Below, piece by piece: positions 39,686-49,381 of a stretch of DNA of 64,000 bases. The first letter of the stretch is position 1. Each line of letters opens with the position of its first letter. A program made the translations under genes and the position numbers. The stretch is from Chloroflexota bacterium (lineage in GTDB: Bacteria > Chloroflexota > Dehalococcoidia > Lucifugimonadales > UBA3495): the NCBI GenBank assembly GCA_009840135.1, contig VXOH01000020.1, positions 1 to 64,000 on the forward strand, written 5' to 3'. Under the pieces are notes generated by a model. It saw nothing but the letters and a program-made list of their open reading frames with translations. It was not told the origin of the DNA and ran no database searches.

Positions 39686-40456
39686 CTAGCTTTCCAGCTT
39701 CACCGGGTTGCGCAGTATGCCAATGCCGTCAATGTCAATCTCGCAGACGGCGCCGTCGTCCATATTGCTGGTGGTGCCGGGAGTTCCGGTGTAGATGCAG
39801 TCTCCGGCGTCCAGGGTCACGTAGCGGGAGATGAACTCGATCATCGTGGGCACGTCGAAGATCAGGTGAGCGGTGGACTCGTTCTGCTCCTCACTGCCAT
39901 TGACCCGGGTGCGCAGATGCTGGGCATGGGGGTCCAGGTCCGTCTCAATCCAGGGACCCATGGGCGAGAAGGTGTCGGCCGACTTGGCCCGCCACCAGTC
40001 CGAGTTGTTCTCGTTGCGGTCGCGGCGCTGCCAGTCGCGAGCGCTGACGTCGTTGCCACAGGTGTAGCCCAGGACGTGGTTTAGGGCATCTTCCTTGGAC
40101 ACGTTCTTGCAGGTGTCCTTGATTATCAGCACCAGCTCGCCCTCTGCATCCAGGCGCTCCACTTCCTTGGGGCGGATGATGGTGTCTTCCGGGCCAATGA
40201 CACTGGTGGGAGTCTTGTGGAAGACCATGGGGTAGGGAGGCGCCGGCCGGTCACCGATGTGGCTGGTGTAGTTCAGGCCCATGGCCAGGATTTTGCCGGG
40301 AACCACCGGGGCCAGCAGCTTGACGTCGCTGAGTTTGTGAATGTGGTCGGTAACGGTGAAGTCGCCGAACATATCGCCGTCAATGGCGGCAACGCTGTCG
40401 CCGTCTATGACGCCGAAGTGAACTCTTCCGTGGGCTTCGTAACGGGCTATCCTCAT
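39686..40456 (-). CDS. fumarylacetoacetate hydrolase family protein
   Basis: ILAMGLNYTSHIGD, DAEGELVLIIKDTCKNVSKEDALNHVLGYTCGNDVSARDWQ, GDCIYTGTPGTTS. Confidence 0.93.
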   Translation of the reverse strand: MRIARYEAHGRVHFGVIDGDSVAAIDGDMFGDFTVTDHIHKLSDVKLLAPVVPGKILAMGLNYTSHIGDRPAPPYPMVFHKTPTSVIGPEDTIIRPKEVERLDAEGELVLIIKDTCKNVSKEDALNHVLGYTCGNDVSARDWQRRDRNENNSDWWRAKSADTFSPMGPWIETDLDPHAQHLRTRVNGSEEQNESTAHLIFDVPTMIEFISRYVTLDAGDCIYTGTPGTTSNMDDGAVCEIDIDGIGILRNPVKLES

Positions 40457-40614
40457 TTGTCGCTCCTTGAAATTCCGAGAGAAATTGGCGCCGCCGTTTC
40501 TTCGATGGCAATCCCGGGCGGCACAGCGCAATAATGTTAGCACCAAGAGTGGGGGTTGGCTACCGGGGAATGGTGAGAGCAGGGCAGACACACAGGTCTG
40601 CCCCTACCGGTCGT

Positions 40615-41277
40615 TCAGAGGGACGGTTCCCAAATGCGCTGCATTTCCAGCACGAAGCCGGGGAGTTCCGGGTCGCCCGACAGGGTTTCCGGAGCCTCCA
40701 CCACCTCCACCGTAACGCCGGGGCGGTAAATGTAGACGCGATGGCGGGGGTCCAGGGGGTCGATGAGCCAGCCCAGGCGGGCGCCATTGGCCAGGTATTC
40801 CTCCATTTTGGCCTGTATATCGCGTAGCCGGTCGGATTCGGAACGCAGTTCGACTACGAAGTCGGGGCAGATGGGAGAAAACTTGAGACGTTCCGGTTCC
40901 GGTATTTCCACCAGGCGGCTCTTTAGAACCCAAGACGCATCCGGGGAGCGGAGGGCGCCGTTGGGCAGGGTGAACCCTGCATTTGACTCAAAGGCCAGTC
41001 CTGAATCGTCGGTCTCGGCCCAAATTTGCAGCCGTGCAGAAATTCTAATGTTCTTGTTTGACGTATTGTTGAAAGTAGGGGCCATAAGCTCCAGTTCTCC
41101 CCGGGCGTTGATTTCAATGCGGAGCGTGTCGTTCAGTCCGCACAACTCCAGGAACTGGTCCTCAGTCAACTTCCATTCGGGGGGCAACCGGAGCACTATG
41201 GGGCCATTGGGTTCCGGAGTGACTGGATCCGGAACTGCCGGGGTTTCCTGGCGGGGTTTTGCCCGGGGAGTAGTCAT
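40615..41277 (-). CDS. Uma2 family PD-(D/E)XK nuclease-like protein
   Basis: FTLPNGALRSPDASWVLKSRLV...PICPDFVVELRSESDRLRDIQAKMEEYLANGARLGWLIDPLDPRHRVYIYRPG. Confidence 0.92.
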   Translation of the reverse strand: MTTPRAKPRQETPAVPDPVTPEPNGPIVLRLPPEWKLTEDQFLELCGLNDTLRIEINARGELELMAPTFNNTSNKNIRISARLQIWAETDDSGLAFESNAGFTLPNGALRSPDASWVLKSRLVEIPEPERLKFSPICPDFVVELRSESDRLRDIQAKMEEYLANGARLGWLIDPLDPRHRVYIYRPGVTVEVVEAPETLSGDPELPGFVLEMQRIWEPSL

Positions 41278-41336
41278 TTTGGCACTACCTCTTAACTGGT
41301 CGGGCTTGGTGGTTACCTGGAATGATACCAAAATCG

Positions 41337-42161
41337 CTAACCCGGCCTCCCGTACTGCTGCTGGGCCAGGGTCTGGTACGTTACCGGCGTTACCTGCACC
41401 AGTCCCGCGTCCACCGGCAATACCACTCCGTTTACCCATCGGGCCTCGTCGCTGGCCAGGTATACGGCGGCATAGCCAATGTCCCAGGAATCTCCCTCGG
41501 TGCGCAGCGGCGCGGCGTTCCGGCGGATTTCCCGTAAATCCGAGTCCATGCGCGGCGCCACCATGGGCGAATAGACCAGCCCCGGAGCGATGCAGTTGAC
41601 CCGTATGCCGTCCGGGCCGTGGTCGGCCGCCATGGACATGGTCAGGCCCTGTACCGCCGCCTTGGACGTGGTGTAGGGGGTGCTGCTGTGGGCCCTGAGA
41701 CCGGCTATTGATGAGATGTTTATGATGGATCCGCCGCCGCTTTCTATCATTCTTGGGATTGCAAACTTGCTGCATAGGACTATGCTCTTGACGTTGACCG
41801 CCATCACGAAGTCCCAGTCATCTTCGCTGATCTCCAGCACCGAACCCCGGCGGGAGATTCCCACGTTGTTGTCCAGCACGTCCAGCCGACCCCACCGTTC
41901 TACGGCGGCATCTACCATCCGGCGGCAGTCGTCGGCATTGATGACGTTAGCCTCGAACACGTCGGCCTCGCCGCCCTCTTCCCTGATTAGGCCCAGGGTT
42001 TCCTCCGCCCTTTCCTGCACGTTATCCACCAACAGGACCTTCGCCCCTTCCCGTGCGAACAGCACGGCGGCGGCCTTGCCGTTGCCCACCCCGGGGCCGC
42101 TGGAACCGGCGCCGGTTACGATTGCCACCTTACCTTCAAGTCTGCCGTTGCGTTCGGGCAT
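41337..42161 (-). CDS. SDR family oxidoreductase
   Basis: VAIVTGAGSSGPGVGNGKAAAVLFAREGAKVLLVD; NNVGIS; SSIAGLRAHSSTPYTTSKAAV. Confidence 0.95.
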   Translation of the reverse strand: MPERNGRLEGKVAIVTGAGSSGPGVGNGKAAAVLFAREGAKVLLVDNVQERAEETLGLIREEGGEADVFEANVINADDCRRMVDAAVERWGRLDVLDNNVGISRRGSVLEISEDDWDFVMAVNVKSIVLCSKFAIPRMIESGGGSIINISSIAGLRAHSSTPYTTSKAAVQGLTMSMAADHGPDGIRVNCIAPGLVYSPMVAPRMDSDLREIRRNAAPLRTEGDSWDIGYAAVYLASDEARWVNGVVLPVDAGLVQVTPVTYQTLAQQQYGRPG

Positions 42162-42205
42162 GATTTGGCTCCTGAGTATTGGATGAGCTAATACTAAAGC
42201 AATGT

Positions 42206-42517
42206 CTATCTGGCGCTTGTCTGCGCCTGAGTGGCGACTGCGAACTTCTCAACTTCAATGGACTCAGCCAAGTCTTGAGCTTGCCAAAGGTCGTACGCGG
42301 CCTGGATACCTAGCCAGGTTTCGGGGGTTGAACCGAAGGCCATTGACAGCCGGATAGCCATTTCGGCGGATATGCTGGCCCTGCCATTTATGACGTCAGA
42401 CAACTTCTGGCGGCTTATTCCCAAGCCCCTGGCCGCCCTTGTAATAGTTAGACCCAGGGGCTCCAGGCATTCATACCTGACTATCTCGCCAGGATGGCAA
42501 GGATCATGTATGGGCAT
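42206..42517 (-). CDS. higA: HigA-family antitoxin (XRE HTH)
   Basis: HPGEIVRYECLEPLGLTITRAARGLGISRQKLSDVINGRASISAEMAIRLSMAFGSTPETWLGIQAAYDL. Confidence 0.92.
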   Translation of the reverse strand: MPIHDPCHPGEIVRYECLEPLGLTITRAARGLGISRQKLSDVINGRASISAEMAIRLSMAFGSTPETWLGIQAAYDLWQAQDLAESIEVEKFAVATQAQTSAR

Positions 42518-42529
42518 TGTGAAGCCCTC

Positions 42530-42808
42530 CTAATGGTAATCTGTATAGTCCACATCGACTGCGTGCCCGTCCTCGAACCTGAAAGTGACACGCATGTTGC
42601 CCGACACTGAAACGGCCCAATGCCCGGCCAGTTGGCCGGACAAGGGATGAAGCCTCAATCCCGGTAAGTCCATACCCTGTGGACTGCTGCTTCGGTCCAG
42701 TATTGTGAGTATGCGCCTCACTTTACCAATATGTTCCGGGGCAATTCGCCGCGAATTCCGCCCGTTGTAGAAGTCCCTTAGGCCACGGTTCCTGAAAGAT
42801 TGAATCAA
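42530..42808 (-). CDS. higB: HigB/RelE-family toxin
   Basis: MIQSFRNRGLRDFYNGRNSRRI...LPGLRLHPLSGQLAGHWAVSVSGNMRVTFRFEDGHAVDVDYTDYH. Confidence 0.92.
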   Translation of the reverse strand: MIQSFRNRGLRDFYNGRNSRRIAPEHIGKVRRILTILDRSSSPQGMDLPGLRLHPLSGQLAGHWAVSVSGNMRVTFRFEDGHAVDVDYTDYH

Positions 42809-42890
42809 AGTTCAATCCTGGTTTCCAAGGTCTTTTGTCCTACTTTTCCTAGCATCGAGTTGGCGCAGACTTCGAGGACGCGCTGCCTTG

Positions 42891-43319
42891 CTAACTAATC
42901 TCCACCACTTCAATCTCAAACGTAAGGTCCTTGCCGGCCAGCGGGTGGTTCGCGTCCAGCTTAACCTTGTCGTCGGACAGCTCGAGGACCGTCATTTGCG
43001 CCGGCCTTCCATCGGCCGAGGTGGCCTGCAACTGCATGCCTACCTCCAGGGGTATGGACGCGGGTATCTCGGAGCGGTCCACTTCAAAAACGCCATCGGG
43101 CCGGTGTACGCCATAGGCCTGATCGGCGGCAATAATTATGGTTCGAGTTTCTCCCTGCTCCATTCCAACAACGCCCTGTTCAAAGCCGGGAATCATTTGC
43201 TTTTGGCCAACGGTAAATTCCAGGGGCTGCCCCCCTGCGGAGGAATCGAACACGGTGCCGTCGTCAAGTTTGCCCGTATAATGGACCTTTACCCTGCTAC
43301 CCTGCGTTACTTCTGCCAT
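42891..43319 (-). CDS. FKBP-type peptidyl-prolyl isomerase (SlyD-like)
   Basis: VKVHYTGKLDDGTVFDSSAGGQPLEFTVGQKQMIPGFEQGVVGMEQGE...DANHPLAGKDLTFEIEV. Confidence 0.95.
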   Translation of the reverse strand: MAEVTQGSRVKVHYTGKLDDGTVFDSSAGGQPLEFTVGQKQMIPGFEQGVVGMEQGETRTIIIAADQAYGVHRPDGVFEVDRSEIPASIPLEVGMQLQATSADGRPAQMTVLELSDDKVKLDANHPLAGKDLTFEIEVVEIS

Positions 43320-43605
43320 ATCTTGCCTCCTCGGCTGATGCCCTACCTTAACACCCTTTGCTGCGGGTAGTCCATTCTGCAAATCAGGACCGTAGCGTTG
43401 CGGTTTAGCTGCTATGACAGTTCGAATCACCGGTGTAGACCTATGCATCTGCCCTGGTTTCGCCCACTTAACCACCCGAATTGGAACACCACTCGACCCA
43501 TGCCCGTTATAGCGTCCATTTCCCGTTTCGTGTAACATGAACCTAATACCCATTTAGGCCCTTATCCCGCAAGTTGGAAAAAGGTCAATATCGGGGGTCA
43601 AACCA

Positions 43606-44745
43606 ATGAATAAGCGTCGCGTTACCAAGCCGGTTTACGTGGGCGGAGTAAAGGTCGGCGGCGATGCCGAAATTACGGTCCAGTCCATGACCAAGACCGA
43701 TACCCGAGACGTCAAGGCCACCGTGCGCCAGATTCACGAACTGGAAGAGGTGGGTTGCGACATCATCCGCTCGGCGGTGCCCGACATGGAAGCCGCCAGG
43801 GCCATGGCCGAGATCAAGAAGCAGATTAACATCCCCCTCATCGCCGACATTCACTTCCATTACCAGCTGGCCATCGAGTGCGCCATGGGTGGCGTTGACT
43901 GCCTGCGCCTGAACCCCGGCAACCTGCGCAACGAAGAACAGGTCAAGGAAGTTGTGAAGGTTGCCAAAGAGCGAAACATCCCCATCCGCATCGGCGTGAA
44001 CTTCGGCAGTCTGCCCCCCGTGGGCGGCATCGGTCGCACCCGCGGCTTCTCCCGGCACATGGACCTGGTGAACCGCCTCCCCAAGGCCGGAGAGGCCCAG
44101 GAAGGCCAGTACAGCATCGTGGACCACATGGTAGCCACCGCCCTGTGGGAAATCACCCTGCTGGAGCAGCAGGACTTTGACCAGATCAAGATCTCCCTGA
44201 AGGCCTTCGACGTGCCCACCACGGTGGAGGCCTACCGCCAGTTGGCCGAAATGGTCCCATACCCCTTCCACCTGGGCATTACCGAGGCGGGCACTGCCCA
44301 GTCCGGCTCTATCCGTACCGCCGTGGGTTTGGGTTATCTGCTGTACGAGGGCATCGGTGACACCATCCGCGTTTCCCTGAGCGACGACTCGACTGAGGAA
44401 GTGGTCGTTGGCTATGAAATCCTGAAGTCGCTGAACCTGCGGACCAAGGGCACCACCCTGGTAGCCTGCCCCAGCTGCGGCCGGGCCGATGTGGACGTGC
44501 GCAAGCTGGCCAACGATGTGGACGCCCTGCTGAAGAAGACGGACAAGAACATCAAGGTCGCGGTCATGGGCTGCGAGGTCAACGGCCCCGGCGAGGCCAA
44601 GGATGCCGACGTGGGCATCGCCGCCGGCGCTGGCCGGGCGGTAATCTTCCGCAAGGGAGAGAAGGTGCGGGTGGTCCCCGAGGAGGAAATGTTCACCGCA
44701 CTGATGGAAGAGGTGGAGAACACGCCGGTAGAGGCAGGGGATTAG
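43606..44745 (+). CDS. ispG: 4-hydroxy-3-methylbut-2-en-1-yl diphosphate synthase
   Basis: VQSMTKTDTRDVKATVRQIHELEEVGCDIIRSAVPD, ADIHFHY, CPSCGRADVD, VAVMGCEVNGPGEAKDADVGIA. Confidence 0.97.
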   Translation: MNKRRVTKPVYVGGVKVGGDAEITVQSMTKTDTRDVKATVRQIHELEEVGCDIIRSAVPDMEAARAMAEIKKQINIPLIADIHFHYQLAIECAMGGVDCLRLNPGNLRNEEQVKEVVKVAKERNIPIRIGVNFGSLPPVGGIGRTRGFSRHMDLVNRLPKAGEAQEGQYSIVDHMVATALWEITLLEQQDFDQIKISLKAFDVPTTVEAYRQLAEMVPYPFHLGITEAGTAQSGSIRTAVGLGYLLYEGIGDTIRVSLSDDSTEEVVVGYEILKSLNLRTKGTTLVACPSCGRADVDVRKLANDVDALLKKTDKNIKVAVMGCEVNGPGEAKDADVGIAAGAGRAVIFRKGEKVRVVPEEEMFTALMEEVENTPVEAGD

Positions 44746-44759
44746 CCGGAGGTGATACC

Positions 44760-45083
44760 GTGGCCAGCATAACAGTTCGCAACTTGGACGAGGGCCTGAA
44801 ACAGCGCCTGAAGGAACAAGCCGCCAGGCACGGCTGCTCCATGGAGGAGGAAGTGCGGCGGATTCTGCAGGCGGCGCTGCCCCTAAAGGTCAAGCCAAAT
44901 CCAGCCAAGGCGCAGGAAACGCCAAAGACCGGATTGGACATGGCTATGGGAATACACAATTTGTTCCGTTCGTCCGGCCTGACTGACGAAGACATTGAGA
45001 TGTTCATCAATAATGTCGAGGAACTCCGGCATCCCGAGCGCTCCAGCCGGCGACACGTTGACGATTCTGAATCCAGCCGGTGA
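44760..45083 (+). CDS. FitA-like ribbon-helix-helix antitoxin
   Basis: MASITVRNLDEGLKQRLKEQAARHGCSMEEEVRRILQAAL; GGAGG before GTG; GTGA overlap with toxin gene. Confidence 0.88.
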   Translation: MASITVRNLDEGLKQRLKEQAARHGCSMEEEVRRILQAALPLKVKPNPAKAQETPKTGLDMAMGIHNLFRSSGLTDEDIEMFINNVEELRHPERSSRRHVDDSESSR

Positions 45084-45517
45084 TAATCCTCGATACGAAC
45101 GTAATATCTGAATTGATGTTGGCACTCCCAGTTGCACCCGTCGCAAGTTGGTGGAGTACCCAGCCCCTTGCAGATTTGTACATCACCACTGTAGTGGAAG
45201 GAGAACTGAGATACGGGGCTGCCAGGTTGCCTGTGGGGCGGAGACGTGGCTTGCTGATTCAATCCATTGACCTGGTACTTGCAAACTTCCTGCCTGACCG
45301 AATCCTGCCGTTCGACCGGGCAGCCGCCAGCGAGTATGCCCAAATAATGGCGCACCGCAGGTCTATTGGCCGCCCTATGGAAGGGCATGAACTGGATTGC
45401 CAGATCGCTGCCATCGCCCGAGTCAACGGGGCGGCCGTTGCTACCCGCAACGTGCGGGACTTCACCGACTGCGGCGTCGAAATAATCAACCCCTGGGAAG
45501 CCGCGGCCACGCCATAA
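45080..45517 (+). CDS. FitB/VapC-like PIN-domain toxin
   Basis: MIILDTNVISELM, YITTVVEGELRYGAARL, HELDCQIAAIARVNGAAVATRNVRDFTDCGVEIINPW. Confidence 0.93.
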   Translation: MIILDTNVISELMLALPVAPVASWWSTQPLADLYITTVVEGELRYGAARLPVGRRRGLLIQSIDLVLANFLPDRILPFDRAAASEYAQIMAHRRSIGRPMEGHELDCQIAAIARVNGAAVATRNVRDFTDCGVEIINPWEAAATP

Positions 45518-45532
45518 AAGGGACACGACTAT

Positions 45533-47233
45533 ATGCGTTTCACCCAACTTGTAACGAAAACCCTGCGGGAAGACCCGCCCGAGGCGGAGACCGCCAGCCA
45601 TCGCCTGATGCTGCGGGCCGGCCTCATCTACCAGGTGGCGGCCGGGGTTTACGCCTATCTGCCCCTGGCCTGGCGCTCGCTGCGCAAGATCGAAAGCATC
45701 ATCCGCGAGGAGATGGACGCTGCCGGTGGTCAGGAGTTGATGATGCCTGCCCTGCAGCCCCGGGAACTCTGGGAGCAGACGGGCCGCGCCGAAGCCATGG
45801 GGGAAGTCCTCTTTTCCATGGAAGACCGACGGGGCCGTCCCATGGTGCTGGCCCCCACCCACGAAGAAGTGGTAACCAGCATCGTCCGCGCCAACGTCCA
45901 GAGCTACCGCGACCTGCCGGTAATCCTCTACCAGATCCAGACTAAATTCCGCGACGAACCCCGTCCCCGCGCCGGGCTGGTGCGGGTGCGCGAGTTCGAC
46001 ATGAAGGACGCCTACAGCTTCAACGCCGACGACGACAGCCTGGACGACAGCTACCAGGCCATGGCCCAGGCCTATCGCAACATTTACCGCCGCTGCAGCC
46101 TGCCCGTACTCATGGCCGAGGCCGACAGCGGCGCCATCGGGGGCAAGGACTCCCATGAGTTCCTGCTGTCCACCCCCACCGGCGAGGACACGGTAATCAC
46201 CTGTCGCAGCTGCGGCTACACCGCCAACGCGGAAAAGGCGGAGGGAATCTACCCAGAACAGTCGGCTGGGCCCCAACTTCCCCTGGAGGAGGTGGACACC
46301 CCCGGCCTCAAGACCATCGCCGGCCTGGCGGACTTCCTGAACGTGCCCACCAGCCAGACCCTGAAGGCCGTCTTCTATTCCGCCGACGGCGAGGTGGTCT
46401 TCGTTACCGTGCGCGGTGACCTGGAGGTCAACGAGGTCAAGCTGAAGAACAATCTCCATTGCAACGAATTGCGTTTAGCCACCGATGAAGAGGTGCGAAA
46501 TGCTGGCCTGGTTGCCGGATCGGCTTCCCCCATTGGCATCACGGGAATGCGGCGGGTGGCCGATAACTCTATAACCCAGGGCAGCAACTTCGTGGTGGGG
46601 GCCAACAAGCCCGATACCCACTTCCGCAACGCCAATTATCCTCGCGATTTTGAGGTGGACCTGCTGACCGACATCGCCCTGGCCCAGCCCGGCCAACTCT
46701 GTCCCCTGTGCCGCACCCCACTGGAAGCCACCCGGGGCGTGGAAGTAGGGCACATTTTCAAGCTCGGCACCTCCTACAGCGAAGCCTTGGGCGCCATGTA
46801 CCTGGACCAGGAAGGGCAGCAGCGCCCCATTACCATGGGTTGCTACGGCATCGGCGTGGGCCGCCTGCTGGCCGCCGCCGTTGAGCAGAACCACGACGAA
46901 AAGGGCATCGTCTTTCCCGCACCCATCGCTCCCTACCAGGTGCATATGGTGGGTCTCAACATGACCGACGACTCCGTAGCCGCTGTGGCAGACAAGCTTT
47001 ACCGGGATCTGTGGGACCAGGGAATTGAAACTCTGTTTGATGACCGGCCCGACCAGGCGGCCGGCGTCAAGCTTAACGATGCCGACTTGATGGGGCTGCC
47101 CATCAGGTTAGTGGTCAGCCCGCGCAACCTGCGCAATGATGCCGTTGAAATGAGGGGCCGCACGGAAGACGAGGCGACCATGGTAGGCCTGGAAGGAGTA
47201 ACGACGGCGGTGCGGGAAGCGCTCCTGGACTAG
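45533..47233 (+). CDS. proS: prolyl-tRNA synthetase
   Basis: YAYLPLAWRSLRKIESIIREEMDAAGGQELMMPALQPRELWEQTGR, LAPTHEEVVTSIVR, QTKFRDEPRPRAGLVRVREFDMKDAYSF, IGGKDSHEF insert. Confidence 0.97.
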   Translation: MRFTQLVTKTLREDPPEAETASHRLMLRAGLIYQVAAGVYAYLPLAWRSLRKIESIIREEMDAAGGQELMMPALQPRELWEQTGRAEAMGEVLFSMEDRRGRPMVLAPTHEEVVTSIVRANVQSYRDLPVILYQIQTKFRDEPRPRAGLVRVREFDMKDAYSFNADDDSLDDSYQAMAQAYRNIYRRCSLPVLMAEADSGAIGGKDSHEFLLSTPTGEDTVITCRSCGYTANAEKAEGIYPEQSAGPQLPLEEVDTPGLKTIAGLADFLNVPTSQTLKAVFYSADGEVVFVTVRGDLEVNEVKLKNNLHCNELRLATDEEVRNAGLVAGSASPIGITGMRRVADNSITQGSNFVVGANKPDTHFRNANYPRDFEVDLLTDIALAQPGQLCPLCRTPLEATRGVEVGHIFKLGTSYSEALGAMYLDQEGQQRPITMGCYGIGVGRLLAAAVEQNHDEKGIVFPAPIAPYQVHMVGLNMTDDSVAAVADKLYRDLWDQGIETLFDDRPDQAAGVKLNDADLMGLPIRLVVSPRNLRNDAVEMRGRTEDEATMVGLEGVTTAVREALLD

Positions 47234-47235
47234 CG

Positions 47236-47814
47236 GTGGGCGGCAATTCTCCCGGGCTGCGGCCCCTCACTTTTGTCGAACGCCACATCACCTGGATGTA
47301 CGGCTTCATGCCGGCGGTGGCAATTTACACCGTACTGCTGGCGGTTTCCTACTTTCTTACTCGCCCCGACATCAACATTTTCCTCTATTTCCTCACCTTC
47401 TCCCAGACCGTGGATCCGGTAACAGGCCGGGAACTTCCCATCAACGTCCAGATGATGTTGGCCCGGGGCTTCTACCTGATTGCCTATTTCACCTGGGGGC
47501 GTTCCACCGGCCACCTGCTCATGGGAGCCCACGTAATTGACCGAAAGACGGGCCGCCGCATGACTACCTGGCAGAAGCTGGTGCGCGGTTCGGCGCAGAT
47601 GCTCACCGGTTCCTTGTATATAGTCCTGGACGGAATATCTCTCATCCTGGTCTTGCTGGACCGGCAGGAAAGGCGGTCGGTGTACGACTGGTTATCCGGT
47701 ACGGTGGTGGTTATGGGAGACCTGCCGCCCGAGGAGGAGACGGTCACCTCCCGCAGCTGGGTTGCTCAGCTGATCGGCTCCCTGCGAAGGGGCGCAGCCG
47801 ATGAAAGTCGGTAG
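47236..47814 (+). CDS. RDD family membrane protein
   Basis: GRSTGHLLMGAHVIDRKTGRRMTTWQKLVRGS...LLDRQERRSVYDWLSGTVVV; GTG start. Confidence 0.8.
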   Translation: MGGNSPGLRPLTFVERHITWMYGFMPAVAIYTVLLAVSYFLTRPDINIFLYFLTFSQTVDPVTGRELPINVQMMLARGFYLIAYFTWGRSTGHLLMGAHVIDRKTGRRMTTWQKLVRGSAQMLTGSLYIVLDGISLILVLLDRQERRSVYDWLSGTVVVMGDLPPEEETVTSRSWVAQLIGSLRRGAADESR

Positions 47815-47879
47815 CTCTACCTGTCTCGATAACAGTCGCTGAGAACAGGGAGAGTTAAGGCGCTTTGGGGTGGTTATCT

Positions 47880-48386
47880 TTACCGGGCCTCCAGTACGGA
47901 GCTCAGGTAAATCAGGTTGGCCTTCAATTCCGGGGCAATGTTGCCCTCCCTGGAAGATGCCAGTAGCAAGAGCAGGCGCAACTGGGCGGCCAGGTCAGAG
48001 GCCAGCTTCTGCTTTGCTTCGGCTTCCGTATCCCCCGCCACGGGCACCCTCAAACCCTGCAGGGGAAGCCTGGTGCGGGACTCTCCCGCCCAGTACTGGT
48101 CCAGTGTGTCTATGATCAGGACCGGTATTTCATTGGTGATTACAAATGGAGCGTCGGAGGGCGAGTCCTCGGGCCGCAGCGCGTCCACTTTCACCTGCGT
48201 GACATCGCTGTGATTTATGTGGAAGACTGCTGCGTTGGGCTGGCTGGCCCCGATGATCCGCCAGTCCCAGTCCTCGGGAGTTGTTGCGTCCATCTCCGAT
48301 TCGATATGCACGGGAATGGTGTCGTGTTCGGCCAGACGAGACTCGTTATCTCGCGGTGTGTCGGGTTGCGATTCGGGGGCGGGCAT
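47880..48386 (-). CDS. hypothetical protein (168 aa)
   Basis: Same-strand member of a compact cassette; no recognised domain. Confidence 0.55.
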   Translation of the reverse strand: MPAPESQPDTPRDNESRLAEHDTIPVHIESEMDATTPEDWDWRIIGASQPNAAVFHINHSDVTQVKVDALRPEDSPSDAPFVITNEIPVLIIDTLDQYWAGESRTRLPLQGLRVPVAGDTEAEAKQKLASDLAAQLRLLLLLASSREGNIAPELKANLIYLSSVLEAR

Positions 48387-48436
48387 TGATGGCCTCCCAG
48401 GTGGTGAAATTGGTCAATTAACAGGAGTATATTGGG

Positions 48437-48880
48437 CTACAAGGTCAGGATGCCAGGTACGAGCCGCTTGCTACCGGCGTCGGCGGCCAAGGCAGCACCG
48501 GTAAGGGCTATGCTGCCGACGACTATGGTACTACCCTTGGGCTCAAATATAACCTCAACGTGCCAGGGGGTCTCGCCTTCCAGTTCTATTCTGGCCAGTC
48601 CCACTGGGCGGGACTGGATGGAGCCGTCGGGTTGGCGAAAATCCCGGTCCTGCCACTTCTTTACGTCCAATTCATCCAGAACGTCCTCCGGCACATGAGT
48701 GAAAATTGATCTGGTGTCAACCAAACCGGTCAACTCGACGGATGTCGTCCGATCATCGTCCCACAGCCGGAAATCCACGGAAAAGCTGCCTGGCTCGCCA
48801 CCAATAGTGCTTCCAGCCAGGATCATCGGCTCGCCTGGCACCCGCTTCCTTTCTGCATCGGTATCATCATTTGAAACCAT
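48437..48880 (-). CDS. retropepsin-like (clan AA) protein with altered active-site motif (DTR)
   Basis: LTGLVDTRSIFTHVPEDVLDELDV...RQPDGSI...VVGSIALTGAALAADAGSKRLVPG parallels 48924-49367. Confidence 0.75.
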   Translation of the reverse strand: MVSNDDTDAERKRVPGEPMILAGSTIGGEPGSFSVDFRLWDDDRTTSVELTGLVDTRSIFTHVPEDVLDELDVKKWQDRDFRQPDGSIQSRPVGLARIELEGETPWHVEVIFEPKGSTIVVGSIALTGAALAADAGSKRLVPGILTL

Positions 48881-48923
48881 ATTGTTCCACTCCAACACCA
48901 CAAGCCTTGCCGGTAGTTTCAAC

Positions 48924-49367
48924 CTACAAAGGCAGGTCTGCCGGTATGAACTTCTCATTTCTGGCATGAATGGCCAAGGCAAAAATCTCCAGGGCCAAGG
49001 CCCCCAGCAACGTGCTGCTTCCCGCCGGCCCAAAAACCGCGTAGACACTGCGCCTCTGTCCTTCCAACTCTATTCTGACCTGCCCAACGTCCAGTTCGAG
49101 CTTGGTACCGTCGGCCAATCTGAAGACCTCGGAGAATTCCCGTTCAATGCCCAGGTCCTCGAGGATGAGTGCAGGAACCTGCGGGTAGAATGCCCCAGTG
49201 TCCACCAGCCCGTTCAAGGTATGGGAGCGGGTCCCATCGTTACTCCAGAGCGTAAAGTCCGCGTAGAAGGTACCCAAATCCCCTCCGACAACGGTGGCAG
49301 GGAGAACAAGCTCCTCCACCGGCAGCCTCTTTACGAAGGCAGCGGCCGCCCGATTTTCTGTGCTCAT
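48924..49367 (-). CDS. retropepsin-like (clan AA) aspartic protease
   Basis: LNGLVDTGAFYPQVPALILEDLGI...FRLADGTKLELDVGQVRIELEGQ...LLGALALEIFALAI. Confidence 0.8.
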   Translation of the reverse strand: MSTENRAAAAFVKRLPVEELVLPATVVGGDLGTFYADFTLWSNDGTRSHTLNGLVDTGAFYPQVPALILEDLGIEREFSEVFRLADGTKLELDVGQVRIELEGQRRSVYAVFGPAGSSTLLGALALEIFALAIHARNEKFIPADLPL

Positions 49368-49381
49368 ATTTTCCTGCCCCG

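Noticed and set aside
44693-46459. 588-aa minus-strand ORF
   Set aside because: Antisense to the FitAB genes and proS, with translation typical of a shadow frame.
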